Assembly (NCBI RefSeq): GCF_963678635.1
Contig: NC_087068.1
Span: forward strand, 45,923,013-45,987,012
Direction: 5' to 3'
DNA from: Symsagittifera roscoffensis
Lineage: Eukaryota > Xenacoelomorpha > Acoela > Convolutidae
Length of the DNA: 64,000 nt
The notes under the pieces were generated by a model. The model saw nothing but the letters and a program-made list of their open reading frames with translations. It was not told where the DNA came from and did no database searches. Positions 54,595-64,000 of this stretch are shown piece by piece. Each line of letters starts with the position of its first letter. The first letter of the stretch is position 1. The position numbers and the translations under genes are program-made.

Positions 54595-57500
54595 GCTCAT
54601 AAAAGCTGAAAATGCTGCTGGTCCTATGGATATTCCATAGAATAAGCGGTTGAATTCATATTGTTGGTTTCCGATAACAAATTGTGTTAAACGTCGTGAT
54701 TGTTCATCTAGTGGCATTTGATTGTATGCACTATTCATATCGGCGGTTGTAAAGTATTTGCCGTTTATTTTTGTTAAAATAACTTGTATTGGTTCAATGG
54801 GCCAATTACATTTTGATTCATCTATGAGTGAATTGAGGTATCTAGCGTCGAGAACGATTTTTAATGATTCTCCTTTAGCTAGAATGATAACGGGGTTGAT
54901 AAATGTGTTGCCTTTTGGTTGTTCTTCTTTATTAACTGGTGATATAATGTTGTATTGTTCTAAAATATCGAGTAATCTGTTCACTTTATCATGTAAGTGA
55001 ATTGGTACTTTACTTGCTCTCTGTTTTTTGAAAACTGCGTCTGGTTTTAACGGGAGATGTAGTGATGAACTGATTTTTCCAACATCGAATTTTGATGTTG
55101 CATAGACTGATGAATATTTAATTAGCTGTTTGGCTAACTTTTCGAATTCGTCTTGTGTTATTTGTGAATGTTGGAAATTAAACATTGTTAAAAATTTTTG
55201 TTGGTCCTCTGTGTAGTTACTTATGTTGAATGTAGGTTTGAAATATGGAGTTTTTGTGAAATAATCCGTATTTCTGTTTTCGTTACTTATTATATTATTT
55301 ATAGATAATTCTTCATTAAGAATTGTAGATTGGCAAATATCTAGTAATTGGAGTATATTATTTACGCGATAGGCTTTTTCGTGTATTGGTGATATTGTAG
55401 CGTTGGTTTCACAATATCCTAAAAGTCCTAAAGGTAATGTTACTTGGTAAGGTGTGTTGTTATAGACATGTAAGGAAATGATATCTGAATTCGAATTTTT
55501 CAAATATTTTATGGATGAGATTGTGATTTTGAAAAATTTGTGAATAGGTTTGAATTCAAAATCTGACATATAAAATTTTTGTTTGTTTTGTTCTTTATCA
55601 TATTGGTGAACTTGTTTGATTGAAAAATTATAGATATTTCCTGATAGTGGTTTTAGGTGTTTTCTTTGTTGGTTAAATATCGGGTAGAATTTTGAAAAGA
55701 ATGGTGGTTGTTTATTTAATCTTTGAAAAAATGTTAAGGATGTTTCTTTTGTTTTTGTATATTTATCTTTGATTAATATTTTACTATTTAGTATGTTAAT
55801 TGTTGGTATATACTTCGCAATAAATGGTATTCCAATGATATTATATTTAATGTCAGTGATATGGAATATTTGTTTAAATGGCTTATTTAAAATTTTGCTT
55901 TGTTCCATTGTTCTGGTGGGGAGGAGAAATAATTGGATTTTTCCGTAGTTTATCAATGTTGATCCTTGTGCTGTTGCTAACTTACTGGAGGTTTCAAGAG
56001 GTGTTAGCTTTGGGTGTAAAGTTTTTATTTCATTCCATGTGGGGATGTTTATTATGTTTGATTCTGCTCCTGAATCAATTAAAAAATCTATTTCAAGGTC
56101 TGGTGGTTGAAATTCTTTATTTCTTGGGCTTTCTAAGAGAAATGGTATTGTCCAAATTTTTTCTTTGGGTTGTTCTTTTTGTATATTTTGATAAATGTGG
56201 TTTGTATTCAAGCATTTTGTTTTGGTATTTTTATTGGTTTGATCTGTAGTGTTAATCTCGTTTGTTTCTTGCGTCGTTGGTGTGGAATTTATGGGTGTAG
56301 TGTAATAATTTTGAAGAAATTCTGATTGATTTTCATATATGTGTGATGGAAAGGGTTGTTCATATATGACAGATTCATAGTCATTTTCGACTTTTATCAT
56401 ATTGATAGAAAGAGTGTTTTCAGTATCACTTTCTGAATCTGATGATGTACAGTTTATTTGATTGAGTTGTAACGTATCAGTTACTGTGTCATCAATACCT
56501 GGAGGGTCTGATGTTGTTTCTGGATTTGACTGTACTTGATTGATTTGTCTTTGATGTTTAGGTGTACTACTTCTGTGGCGATTATTAGAATTATTATAGT
56601 TATTATTATTCCGGTGTGGTGATTGGGAATAATTTCTATAACGATTATTATAACTTGAGTGTCGATTTTGTGAATTATTTCGCGATCTGTTTTGGTAATT
56701 ATTGTTTGGTCTGTTATAGTTCGATCTATTATATGAGTTATTCCTTGATTGATTGTTCGGGTAATTCTGGTTTCGGTTGTTTGAATAACTTCTATTTCGA
56801 TTATAGGAGTAGTTTCTATTCCTATTGTATGATGAATTTCGTGATTGGTTGTTTGGATAGTAGTTATTTCTTGATTGGGAATTAGATCTAGAAACAAATC
56901 GTTGTGTATTTGAATTTGATCTGGAGTAGTTACTTCTACTGTTTGGTCTATTGTAGTGATTTTGTGATGAATTTTGTGTATTTCTTCGTTCTGGCGATCT
57001 TCCTCTATAACTTGAGTTATATGGTGATTGATTTCTTGTATAATTTGTATTGTTCGGGAGTGGTTTTCCTGAACTGTTGTTGCTGTAGACTGTTTTGTTC
57101 GGTAGATTTTGATCTTTTTTCATGTATTGATAGAATGATTTATTTGGTTCTTTATATTTTTGAGGTTTATTTTGATTGTCTTGCTGTTTTTGTCTACATT
57201 CGGAAATACTATGTCCGTATCGTCGGCAATAATTACACCATTTTTTGAAAGATGGTTTGCCTTTAAAGTTCGGGTTCTTTTCGTAAATATTGAGTATTTC
57301 AGTGATTTTTTCAACGAGGTCTGTCTCTGATTCCTGTATATTATTAATATTAGTAGGAGTCGTTTCAATTCTGTTAACGTATTGTAATTTCAGATTTTCC
57401 GTTTCTTCTAGTTTCATCGTGATTTCTGCTTGTTCTAATTTGTCTACTAGTTTTCTAAAATCTAAATCGGGTTCTCGAATTGAAGAAGGATGGGATGCTC

Positions 57501-57759
57501 TCTTTTTTATTGCTATTTTCCTTAATTGTGGTGTTAAGGTCATCATTAAGATTTCTGTCATCTTTGTGTTTTTATAGTCATGTGTATTTAATGAATATGC
57601 TTTTCGAACTAGTGTTTCGATTCGTACTGCTATTTGCTTGATGGTTTCGTTTGGTAATCTGCGAATTTCATTACATAAAAATTCTTTGTTGTTGTTTGTT
57701 TCTTTCGGAGTCAAACATTTTTGAAAATTCCTGTGTAAACCTTTTCCAGTTTGATTTTA
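54586..57759 (-). pseudogene. gag-pol: Copy B pol, first part: capsid C-terminus, CCHC, protease, RT N-terminus
   Basis: The frame is open from about 57759 and ends at 54586 because of the tandem duplication. In order: the C-terminal half of a Ty3/gypsy capsid (CNEIRRLPNETIKQIAVR), a CCHC zinc knuckle (WCNYCRRYGHSISEC, near residue 160), a ~220-residue Asn/Ser/Arg/Tyr-rich low-complexity region, a retropepsin with the DSGAE active site (about residue 545), then RT fingers (VLDARYLNSL, TTADMNSAYNQMPL). It lies +1 relative to gag, within about 90 nt of overlap. Since the frame change falls inside the capsid domain rather than after the zinc knuckle, it is more likely a one-base lesion than a normal gag-pol junction. 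The apparent Leu/Met at 57714 is not a true start. Confidence 0.85.
54595..55804. repeat. Tandem duplication in pol, unit 2 (1,210 bp)
   Basis: Direct repeat of 53385-54594. It covers the protease-RT linker and the N-terminal RT fingers. The upstream pol frame ends two codons past the junction, at 54586. Confidence 0.93.
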
Positions 57760-59761
57760 TTTCTAGAGGTAGTACTGAAAACCATTTTTGGGCTGCGCCA
57801 TCTAAGGTTGTTTGTATTAACGCTGTGCGTCGATGTATCCAATTTTGATGTAGTGGCGTATTAATTGGTTCAGGTCCAATATTTAAAATCAGGTTTGCTG
57901 TTACTGCATTTAAATAATCTTCTACAGAGTATTCAGGGTCTGTTCCTGTGAAAACCATTAAAGGTTTGTTTGATGTTATTGATGATCCACCCATAAGGTA
58001 TGGATTCATTGTCATTTGTAATGATTCTGCTGCATTTGGCATTTGAGAAAAATTTGAAAGTTGGTTTCTTGTTATTTCATGTTGTTGGAGATAATATGGG
58101 AGTGGTATTTCATTTTGCATTTGTGATGCTTGATACGAGTGTGCAGTCATTGGATTTTGTTGTTGAATTGGTTGAAAGGATTGTGTATTAATTAGATTTT
58201 GTTGTTGAATTGGTTGTTGATGTTGTGCATCTATTGGTTGTGGAGAAAAATTTCTATGATTTGTACGTGTTTTCTGTATTCCTTGTCTACGATATTCTTG
58301 AGTATTTGGTGCAAATATATCTGGTTGTAAGAAATCATCATCTGAGGATAAATAATCCATTTGATAAGATGTCTGTTTTTTATTTTTATTTTGTTGAAAA
58401 AATGGGTAATTTTCACTGTGATCCTGTGGAGGATTTGTTTGGAAATTTATTGAATTAGGTTGGGTCATTGGGTTATCCCAATTTCGAGATCTTGTATATT
58501 GGTTAAAATTTCTTTGTGGTTGATTATATGTTTTTGATGGATGTGTATAATTATAATTATGGTCTGTAAAGTTGTTTCTAGTGAATGTTTTGCGTGTTTT
58601 TGATGGTATTGTCATGGGTCTGTATGTTTGGTAATCCATATGTGAATATTTAGGGGCAACCGAAGGTTTAACGGTTGATTGTAAGGTTACCTGTGTTTGT
58701 GAAGGATTTGTATTTCTTGGTGTTGTTAAATTTGGGCGTATTGGTGAAATACTTTGTTGTGTAGTTGTTGTGTGTACAATTTCTTCATTTATGAAGTGTG
58801 ATGGTGTCTGGATATCTTGTTGAGTAAGATTCCTAGTTCCATTGAGGTTTTCATTGTGTATAACTGTAGAGTTTAAACTATTATTTTGTGTATCGGGTAA
58901 AACTGTATTATAGTTTAATGGTGTCGCATCAATGGTTAATGGTATTACTTTTACATAATCTCTTATGTAAGATATTGTACTTATTGCTTGACTTGAGATT
59001 GTTTGTGGGAAGCTTATAAATGCGGGATGAGACCATTCGGGGTCCCAAACATAATCTGATTGTTCTGTGATAGCGGTATCATCGTTCGAGTTTTGGGGTC
59101 TAAAATTTTTTCTTGCTTGTGCAATTAAATCAATATTGTGTGTGAAATAATCTATTATGAACCATGCCAAAATTTTTTGTAGATCGTGTTTTGTATGTTG
59201 TGAAACGTCGTCTTTCGTGAAATTTTCTTTAATGATGTTTAAATAACTAGAGAGTAGTGTGATTTCATGTCGTACTCTTAAATGTTTAGATGTTTCTGTC
59301 GGTGAGACATTTGTTATTGGGATTTCGTTTTCTAATATCGAAATATAACTATATATTATTGCGAAAACTTCATTGGTGAATATGGAGTTTGCTCTTTGTG
59401 AGTTATGATATTGGATGCTTTTTATATATTCTGAAAAAACTTTTGAAAATTCTAAATCAAGATCGTCTGTTTGAATTGTATATTTTCTATTATTATGGTT
59501 TGGTGAGGTGAATTCTATGGAGTAGATTCCATACTGTTGTGTTATGTTGCATATATCTTTTAAGTAGTGGTCTATGATTTGTCTTTTGATTTTTACATCT
59601 GGGAACTCTGTTTTACATGGACTGATTCCGGGTTCAAATAAATTTAATAGTAAATTTTTGCAAAATATATGCTGTCCTCTATCAGTGGTTGCATCTACTA
59701 TAAAAGGAAAGATTTCATCATCATCTGGACTTTCTTCACCTGGAGTGTGCGTTGAGCTCAT
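57671..59761 (-). CDS. gag: Gag polyprotein (matrix-like region and capsid N-terminal half)
   Basis: 696 codons, ATG at 59761. Residues 1-230 are globular with no known motif (matrix-like position). Residues ~250-590 are Gln/Asn/Thr/Pro-rich and disordered, with near-repeats (QPIQQQNLINTQSF, QPIQQQNPMTAHSY). Residues ~600-690 match the Ty3/gypsy capsid (FTGTDPEYSVEDYLN, W-FSVLP, F-EFSKMFD). The frame stops at 57671 just after a +1 shift would continue the capsid. Its start overlaps the 155-aa ORF by 26 nt. Role: virus-like particle assembly. Confidence 0.85.
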   Translation of the reverse strand: MSSTHTPGEESPDDDEIFPFIVDATTDRGQHIFCKNLLLNLFEPGISPCKTEFPDVKIKRQIIDHYLKDICNITQQYGIYSIEFTSPNHNNRKYTIQTDDLDLEFSKVFSEYIKSIQYHNSQRANSIFTNEVFAIIYSYISILENEIPITNVSPTETSKHLRVRHEITLLSSYLNIIKENFTKDDVSQHTKHDLQKILAWFIIDYFTHNIDLIAQARKNFRPQNSNDDTAITEQSDYVWDPEWSHPAFISFPQTISSQAISTISYIRDYVKVIPLTIDATPLNYNTVLPDTQNNSLNSTVIHNENLNGTRNLTQQDIQTPSHFINEEIVHTTTTQQSISPIRPNLTTPRNTNPSQTQVTLQSTVKPSVAPKYSHMDYQTYRPMTIPSKTRKTFTRNNFTDHNYNYTHPSKTYNQPQRNFNQYTRSRNWDNPMTQPNSINFQTNPPQDHSENYPFFQQNKNKKQTSYQMDYLSSDDDFLQPDIFAPNTQEYRRQGIQKTRTNHRNFSPQPIDAQHQQPIQQQNLINTQSFQPIQQQNPMTAHSYQASQMQNEIPLPYYLQQHEITRNQLSNFSQMPNAAESLQMTMNPYLMGGSSITSNKPLMVFTGTDPEYSVEDYLNAVTANLILNIGPEPINTPLHQNWIHRRTALIQTTLDGAAQKWFSVLPLEIKSNWKRFTQEFSKMFDSERNKQQQRIFM

Positions 59762-60203
59762 TTTTTCGTTCGATGACTGTTAATATGTAATTATTAATGT
59801 GTCGAATTGGTTGATTCCAATTGTATAAATGTACTGGTTTGTGTTTATACTGCTTTTTTATTCTTCTTTTTCCTCTTTTTGATGAATTTGAAGTTGTTTC
59901 TGAGTCAGAAAAATATAATTGATCGTGAAGTGGGCAATTTTTATCTATTGATTCTTTTAGTTTGTAAAGTTCGTCTAAACTGTTGGTTTCTGATTCTGAA
60001 AATGCGTTTCGATTTTTTGAAAATCTTTTTCGTGTTATTTGTCTTTGTTTCGTTATTATTTTTCTTTTTAGTGTTTGTCGTTTTGTTCGAATGTATCCAA
60101 CTGTTTGTGTATGAGGTGTGATTACAAGGTCGTATTTTTTGTTATCTATTTCACAATTGTGTAAAACGATTGTTTGTTTATTTCCTAGGTTTTTAAATGA
60201 CAT
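59736..60203 (-). CDS. 155-aa basic accessory protein of the LTR element
   Basis: Two strongly basic clusters (TKRQTLKRKIITKQRQITRKRF near residue 40 to 60; SKRGKRRIKKQYKHK near 108 to 122) flank acidic/Ser stretches (ESETNSLDE, SDSETTSN). This looks like a nuclear or nucleolar RNA-binding protein, comparable in style, not in demonstrable homology, to retroviral regulatory proteins. It ends inside the start of gag (26-nt overlap). Copy A lacks this region, so conservation cannot be tested here. Confidence 0.55.
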   Translation of the reverse strand: MSFKNLGNKQTIVLHNCEIDNKKYDLVITPHTQTVGYIRTKRQTLKRKIITKQRQITRKRFSKNRNAFSESETNSLDELYKLKESIDKNCPLHDQLYFSDSETTSNSSKRGKRRIKKQYKHKPVHLYNWNQPIRHINNYILTVIERKNELNAHSR

Positions 60204-61136
60204 AAGGTTTAGGATGACGGATGCAAAAGGTTGTTAAATGATTTCTATTTTCTTAAACTGTTAGTTCTTACGATTTTTTGGTTAGCTTAACCTGGGTCTG
60301 TTTGTTCAGGGTTGGAGAGAAAAGTATATCGATTCCGAGGAATGATTTTTTACTTTCTCGTGGCTAGTATAAGTTAAGGTGTTAACTTACTTAATCTTAC
60401 TTAGGGGTAGTGATTGTGTTCAAGGGTTGGAGAATAGTAAATCGATCCACAAGGTTCAGGTATAATTAGAACGCGAGTAGTTCGTTAGATACTATTTTAA
60501 ACTTACTAAGTCTAAGATTTATCCTGGGTCTGGTAAGAGGGGGGGTCAAGTGAAGGATGAATAACCGAAGTTCTTCACTGTTTATCCTAATTTGAATGAT
60601 TAGTTTTGTTTAAAAATTTCTATTAGTCTTGGGTCTTTAGAAAGGGTTGGGTAGTGAATCGACGTTTGAGGTCGTTAGACACTAATTAAGTGGGTGGGGG
60701 AGAACAAAGTTGTTCTGTTTGATCCAAGGATAAGCCTTGATGATCAAATTTGAAATTTAATTAAGTAGAAAATGATTTAAGATCCAAGGATAAGCCTTGA
60801 TGATCTGGTTTTAAAATTAAGTGAATTTAAGTTTTAATAAATTTTTAAATGTGTGTAAAGGAAAGATTTAGTGTTTTGATGATATTAGTGGGTTTATGAT
60901 TGCTGTTATGTTTTAGGTGATGGAGCTGGAACAACAGGATGATTTATGATTACTAACCATTTATTGTCATGCTACTAATTTTTATTTTTTATTTTTCAAT
61001 AAATATTTTTCAAACATATTTTGTATATTACTGCAGAGTTTTAGGAAAACGATCTTAGATCTTTTTATCAATCGTTATTGTATATTAATAATTTTGTTTA
61101 GCGCCTGAAATGATTTTGAAGATTAACTTCAAGGTT
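60204..61136 (-). other. Leader between the 77-aa and 155-aa ORFs
   Basis: Mostly non-coding. GATCCAAGGATAAGCCTTGATGATC occurs at about 60720 and 60780 as a 60-bp-spaced direct repeat. A looser motif GGGTCT...GGGTTGG recurs at about 60297, 60410, 60535 and 60630. It could hold packaging or splice signals; none can be proven. Confidence 0.5.
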
Positions 61137-61370
61137 TTATGTTTGCAAATGAAAATCTAAATTCATTGCCAGTAATATTCTAAATATAAAAGTTTGTTCT
61201 GGTTTTTGCCTAACTATCATATAGCTATATGGCAAGTTTCTACTTTGTCGTATGTCGTCTCTGGTTCGAGGTCTTCTTCCAATTCCGGGTAGTTCTGTTA
61301 TGGTTCGGAATATTGGCTCTGATCTATTGAGTCGTAGAGACATTTCGATTAAATTATTGTCGTATAACAT
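61137..61370 (-). CDS. 77-aa ORF next to the 5' LTR
   Basis: ATG at 61370, about 90 nt after the 5' LTR end. The mixed charged sequence (MSLRLNRSEPIFRTITELPG, GRRPRTRDDIRQSRN) has no known motif. It is open to 61137. Copy A lacks the region, so it rests on position and length alone. Confidence 0.35.
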   Translation of the reverse strand: MLYDNNLIEMSLRLNRSEPIFRTITELPGIGRRPRTRDDIRQSRNLPYSYMIVRQKPEQTFIFRILLAMNLDFHLQT

Positions 61371-61439
61371 TTTGTAAATGTTTTTGTCTAATTTCTAATC
61401 TATTTTGGTTAATTCTAAGCTATTAAGGTCTTGTTCGAG

Positions 61440-61455
61440 ACTTATGGTCGCACCA
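61440..61455 (-). promoter_or_regulatory. Putative tRNA primer-binding site
   Basis: Two bases after the 5' LTR end the minus strand reads TGGTGCGACCATAAGT. It begins with the TGG that pairs with a tRNA 3' CCA and sits where LTR elements carry their primer-binding site. The tRNA type is not identified. Confidence 0.45.
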
Positions 61456-61457
61456 GA

Positions 61458-61796
61458 TGAGTTATGACCGAGTTGGTTAACTCATAGAGTAATTTCGGAT
61501 AGGGTACACCGTCTGCTCGTCACGCTATCTTATTTTCGGCCGGATAGATTCGTGCAACTTCTTAGTCTAATACCGATCCTAATCTTACTCTTATACTATC
61601 TAGTCTTTTTTTTTTTTTTTTTTTAATTTCTAAGTTAAATTCAAATCTCTCTGGTGCTGAAATTACAAGTAACTTCAGCACTTACAAATAAGTGGGTTGT
61701 TAGTTAGATGGATCATGATTGGTTAATATTAAATACTTTACATTGGTAAAATATCTAAATTATCCAATCATAAAATGTAGTTTAGATCAGGTTCCA
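61458..61796 (-). repeat. Copy B 5' LTR with poly-T replacement
   Basis: 339 bp. It begins TGGAACC and ends AACTCA on the minus strand. Compared with 41773-42148, about 95 bp are replaced by a 19-T run (61606-61624, plus strand). Otherwise the two LTRs look nearly identical where comparable. Confidence 0.85.
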
Positions 61797-63500
61797 TCAG
61801 TCAATTTTGTCAATTCGAGAATGCACCAGATAAATTAGCGGTAAAACGCAAGAAAGTGCTAACGATTGGTCCAAACGTACTCTTTTTTGCAGCCGGTCAG
61901 AAAATCAAATCACGCCTATTTTTTCAGTGGGGTCAAAAAGGACCGTTTTTTGCAGGTTTAAGCCCTTGTAAATTTGCGACTTTAGGTTATTTAACCTTTT
62001 TTGAAAACTGTGAACAGGTTTATGAGAAGGAAAAATAACCACATGGTCCGGAGAATGCATTTACACATTTCTGCTTAATTGCAAAAGAGGAGTCTTGAAT
62101 CTTTTTCCTACGCTTATCGGGCCGGGCAGCCCAGTTTCAAAGGTCGGTTACAACCAAAAAAAAGCAGATATTTTTTTTTGCAAAAATGCGTTTTTAAGAA
62201 ATTCGAAAAAAAAAATTATAAATTCATCCTCAAAATTCTCCTAAATACGAGCTGAAATCAGCTTTGCTCCAATGGCTGCGCAACCGCGTCAACTCTCCAT
62301 AGATAACGGGGCTCTCTTCGGCCCTTTTATTTTCTTCTAGTCATTCATTCAAAGTTAAACTATTTTTTCGATCAGATCAAGGTCGAACCATAAACAAAAT
62401 TGTATGTCAAGAGCATACAACAAAAAGAAGTCCTAAACCCTCGGCGAAATAATTAAATAAGAAACATTTTGTTATTTTGTGGAAGCAAATGCTACCAGAA
62501 ACCAGATCGGTACGCCCTGCGAAATACTTTATCAGCAAATCGTGTAGCAAGAAAGACGACTTCGCAAAGGTATGCAACTCAAAAGGCGTTGATGAAAATA
62601 TTAGTGAAGAATCACTAACCCAAGTTAGTAGTTTTTTTTGCGCTTTCTTTTGAATAATTTCGAATCGGGGGAGTGGCTAATTATTTGAAGTTGTTTTGGA
62701 TGCACGGTTATAAGTTTTAATTGATTCCTTATTGTTGACTCTTAGGAACAGAAATTTTAATGTAATTTTTTTGAAATGTTTGAACATTTAATGACTTTTT
62801 AATATAAATTGTATGAATTATTTTTAAAAATTTTCTACAAAATGTTGTCTTCAGCATTTATGGAATTGGATTTTCTTGTATCATAGCAAACAAGCGCGAG
62901 CTTCAGGAGGTTTTCGTGTTTTTGAGAGAAAATTATGTTCTTAAAGGTTTGAGAAGAACTCAGAAAATCTGTTCCGCAAAATATAATCTAATATAAATCA
63001 TAATAAACACACCTGATAAGTGTACGCTTTCATTACTGATGTATGGTACGTTTTTTTAGTGTCTGTTTTGTGATTTTTTTTTCAGTTTGGAAAAACAGAA
63101 AATTTGTAAATTGATCTTTCTTCAAGGATGTTTAACGTTAAAATTACCTTAAATTTTTTTAAATCAGGGGATGAAAGTATTTTATTAGCTGTTACCAATT
63201 GGCAATTACCCATGACAGCTGCTCAGTTGTTTTGATTAAAATAGCTAGCTTTCAACAATCCGAGACAAAACCTTTTGCTCGAGTTGTCCTGATACTGCAA
63301 TATTTATAAAACTTTATTTCACCAAAAACTTTCAATTGCCTTAGATTCTAACGTGAAAAAAAAAACGAAGCAAAAGAATCTCAAGAATTAAATCTCCAAT
63401 TTCGCCTACTTTTAATTTCTGTAGTTCGATTATTGTTTTGCGCATTATTTAGGCTGATTAATTAATTATGAAGAACAAATTTGTTAACCCTGATAATACT
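61797..63500. other. Unassigned right flank
   Basis: No credible gene. The 60-codon plus frame at 61856-62038 is not protein-like enough to call. No repeat landmark from the left half of the window is seen until about 63540. Confidence 0.45.
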
Positions 63501-63539
63501 GTTCACGTAAAATTGCAAGGAATATCAAAAAACTATCAG

Positions 63540-63900
63540 CTTCGTAACGAAAGTAAAGAAAAATTTGCGCTCGGGGTGGGTTTTTTTTTTCTTCACACAA
63601 ATTTTGACTTTTTGATTATCCATTTTTGGCAGAATTTTTTTGTATCTATCAAAAGGTACTGTTGTCCTGAGCTTAAAATTGAAAAGATATTCGACCTTTT
63701 TGTAAAGTTATGGGGTTTAAAGATTGCCATTTGGGACAATTATGGGGATTTAAAGATTGCTATTTGGGACAATTAACGCGCGATATATTTCGCGATATTA
63801 ACGCGTAAGATTTAATCCGTCTTAGAAATCGTTCCAAGTTGGTTTTGTTTGCCATAATTGATTTGACACAAGAGGCAAAATCTATCTTTTCATACTTTAT
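63540..63900. repeat. Dispersed repeat, copy 3
   Basis: It shares GCTCGGGGTGGG, TTTTGACTTTTTGATTATCCATTTTTGG, AAAAGGTACTGTTGTCCTGAGCTTAAA and ACAATTAACGCGCGATATATTTCGCG (63769-63794) with the copy at 38.66 kb. A local tandem duplication (GGGTTTAAAGATTGCCATTTGGGACAATTA, about 30 bp) is present just before the core. The 102-codon frame at 63468-63776 is incidental. Confidence 0.65.
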
Positions 63901-64000
63901 ATGGCGTGTGTGGTGATAATTTCCACAAAAAAACCTCAAATTTCAAAAAAAAATTGTTCATTTCATTCTGTTGATTTTTTTAAATGTTGTTACTGCTCCA

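Larger units (their letters stand above)
41773..61796 (-). mobile_element. Large Ty3/gypsy-type LTR element with env and extra ORFs, copy B
   Basis: About 20 kb on the minus strand, with 5' LTR 61458-61796 and 3' LTR 41773-42148. Order in transcription direction: PBS-like site, 77-aa ORF, 155-aa basic ORF, gag, protease-RT-RNase H-integrase, 76-aa and 62-aa membrane ORFs, Ser/Thr/Pro ORF, env, 601-aa ORF. Assignment to Ty3/gypsy rests on a retrotransposon capsid, CCHC knuckle, DSGAE protease, YLDD RT, RNase H before integrase, and a GPY/F integrase tail. Defects: a +1 shift inside capsid, a 1,210-bp tandem duplication in RT, one stop in env, and a poly-T replacement in the 5' LTR. Confidence 0.92.

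Noticed and set aside
61856..62038. 60-codon plus ORF in the right flank
   Set aside because: Short, no motif, no partner gene.
63468..63776. 102-codon plus ORF at the right end
   Set aside because: It lies in dispersed repeat copy 3, and its tail repeats because of a local 30-bp duplication.

Overview
This window is AT-rich metazoan (invertebrate) genomic DNA, judged from four things. It has an intron-bearing gene with short introns of about 60-90 nt, SET and C2H2 domains, abundant satellites, and two copies of a large Ty3/gypsy-type LTR element. It contains a 200-N scaffold gap. I cannot name the species.

Layout. (1) 0.3-5.4 kb, minus strand: a transposon-like protein with a SUV4-20-type SET domain, four C2H2 fingers and a transposase-like region, broken by a one-base frameshift near 1753, followed by an SGNH/GDSL-type hydrolase ORF. 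(2) 5.7-7.7 kb, minus strand: seven in-phase exons of a SAMD3-like protein whose 5' end runs into a satellite. (3) 7.8-23.5 kb: three kinds of satellite. These are a 227-bp unit grouped in 681-bp trimers with conserved hairpins, a ~360-bp unit that changes orientation, and a ~180-bp unit embedded in ~1.3-kb units. (4) 23.5-23.9 kb: a long CATA microsatellite. (5) 25.4-37.5 kb, plus strand: a 5'-truncated, decayed copy of the big LTR element, with a 1.1-kb near-perfect palindrome just after pol. (6) 37.5-41.6 kb: a spacer with dispersed repeats, then the N gap. (7) 41.8-61.8 kb, minus strand: a nearly complete second copy with both LTRs. (8) 61.8-64 kb: no gene, one more dispersed-repeat copy.

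The most interesting object is the LTR element. In transcription order the right copy carries 5' LTR, a 77-aa ORF, a basic 155-aa ORF, gag, protease-RT-RNase H-integrase, two tiny membrane proteins (76 and 62 aa), a Ser/Thr/Pro-rich ORF with no methionine codon, an Env-like glycoprotein, a 601-aa protein of unknown family, then 3' LTR. Neighbouring ORFs overlap by ATGA (twice), 13 nt or 26 nt, so the element looks polycistronic. The two copies share the whole 3' half, including the unknown ORFs, but carry different lesions. The conservation therefore predates their decay, and both copies look inactive. The two copies lie tail to tail, with 3' LTRs facing each other across about 4.2 kb.
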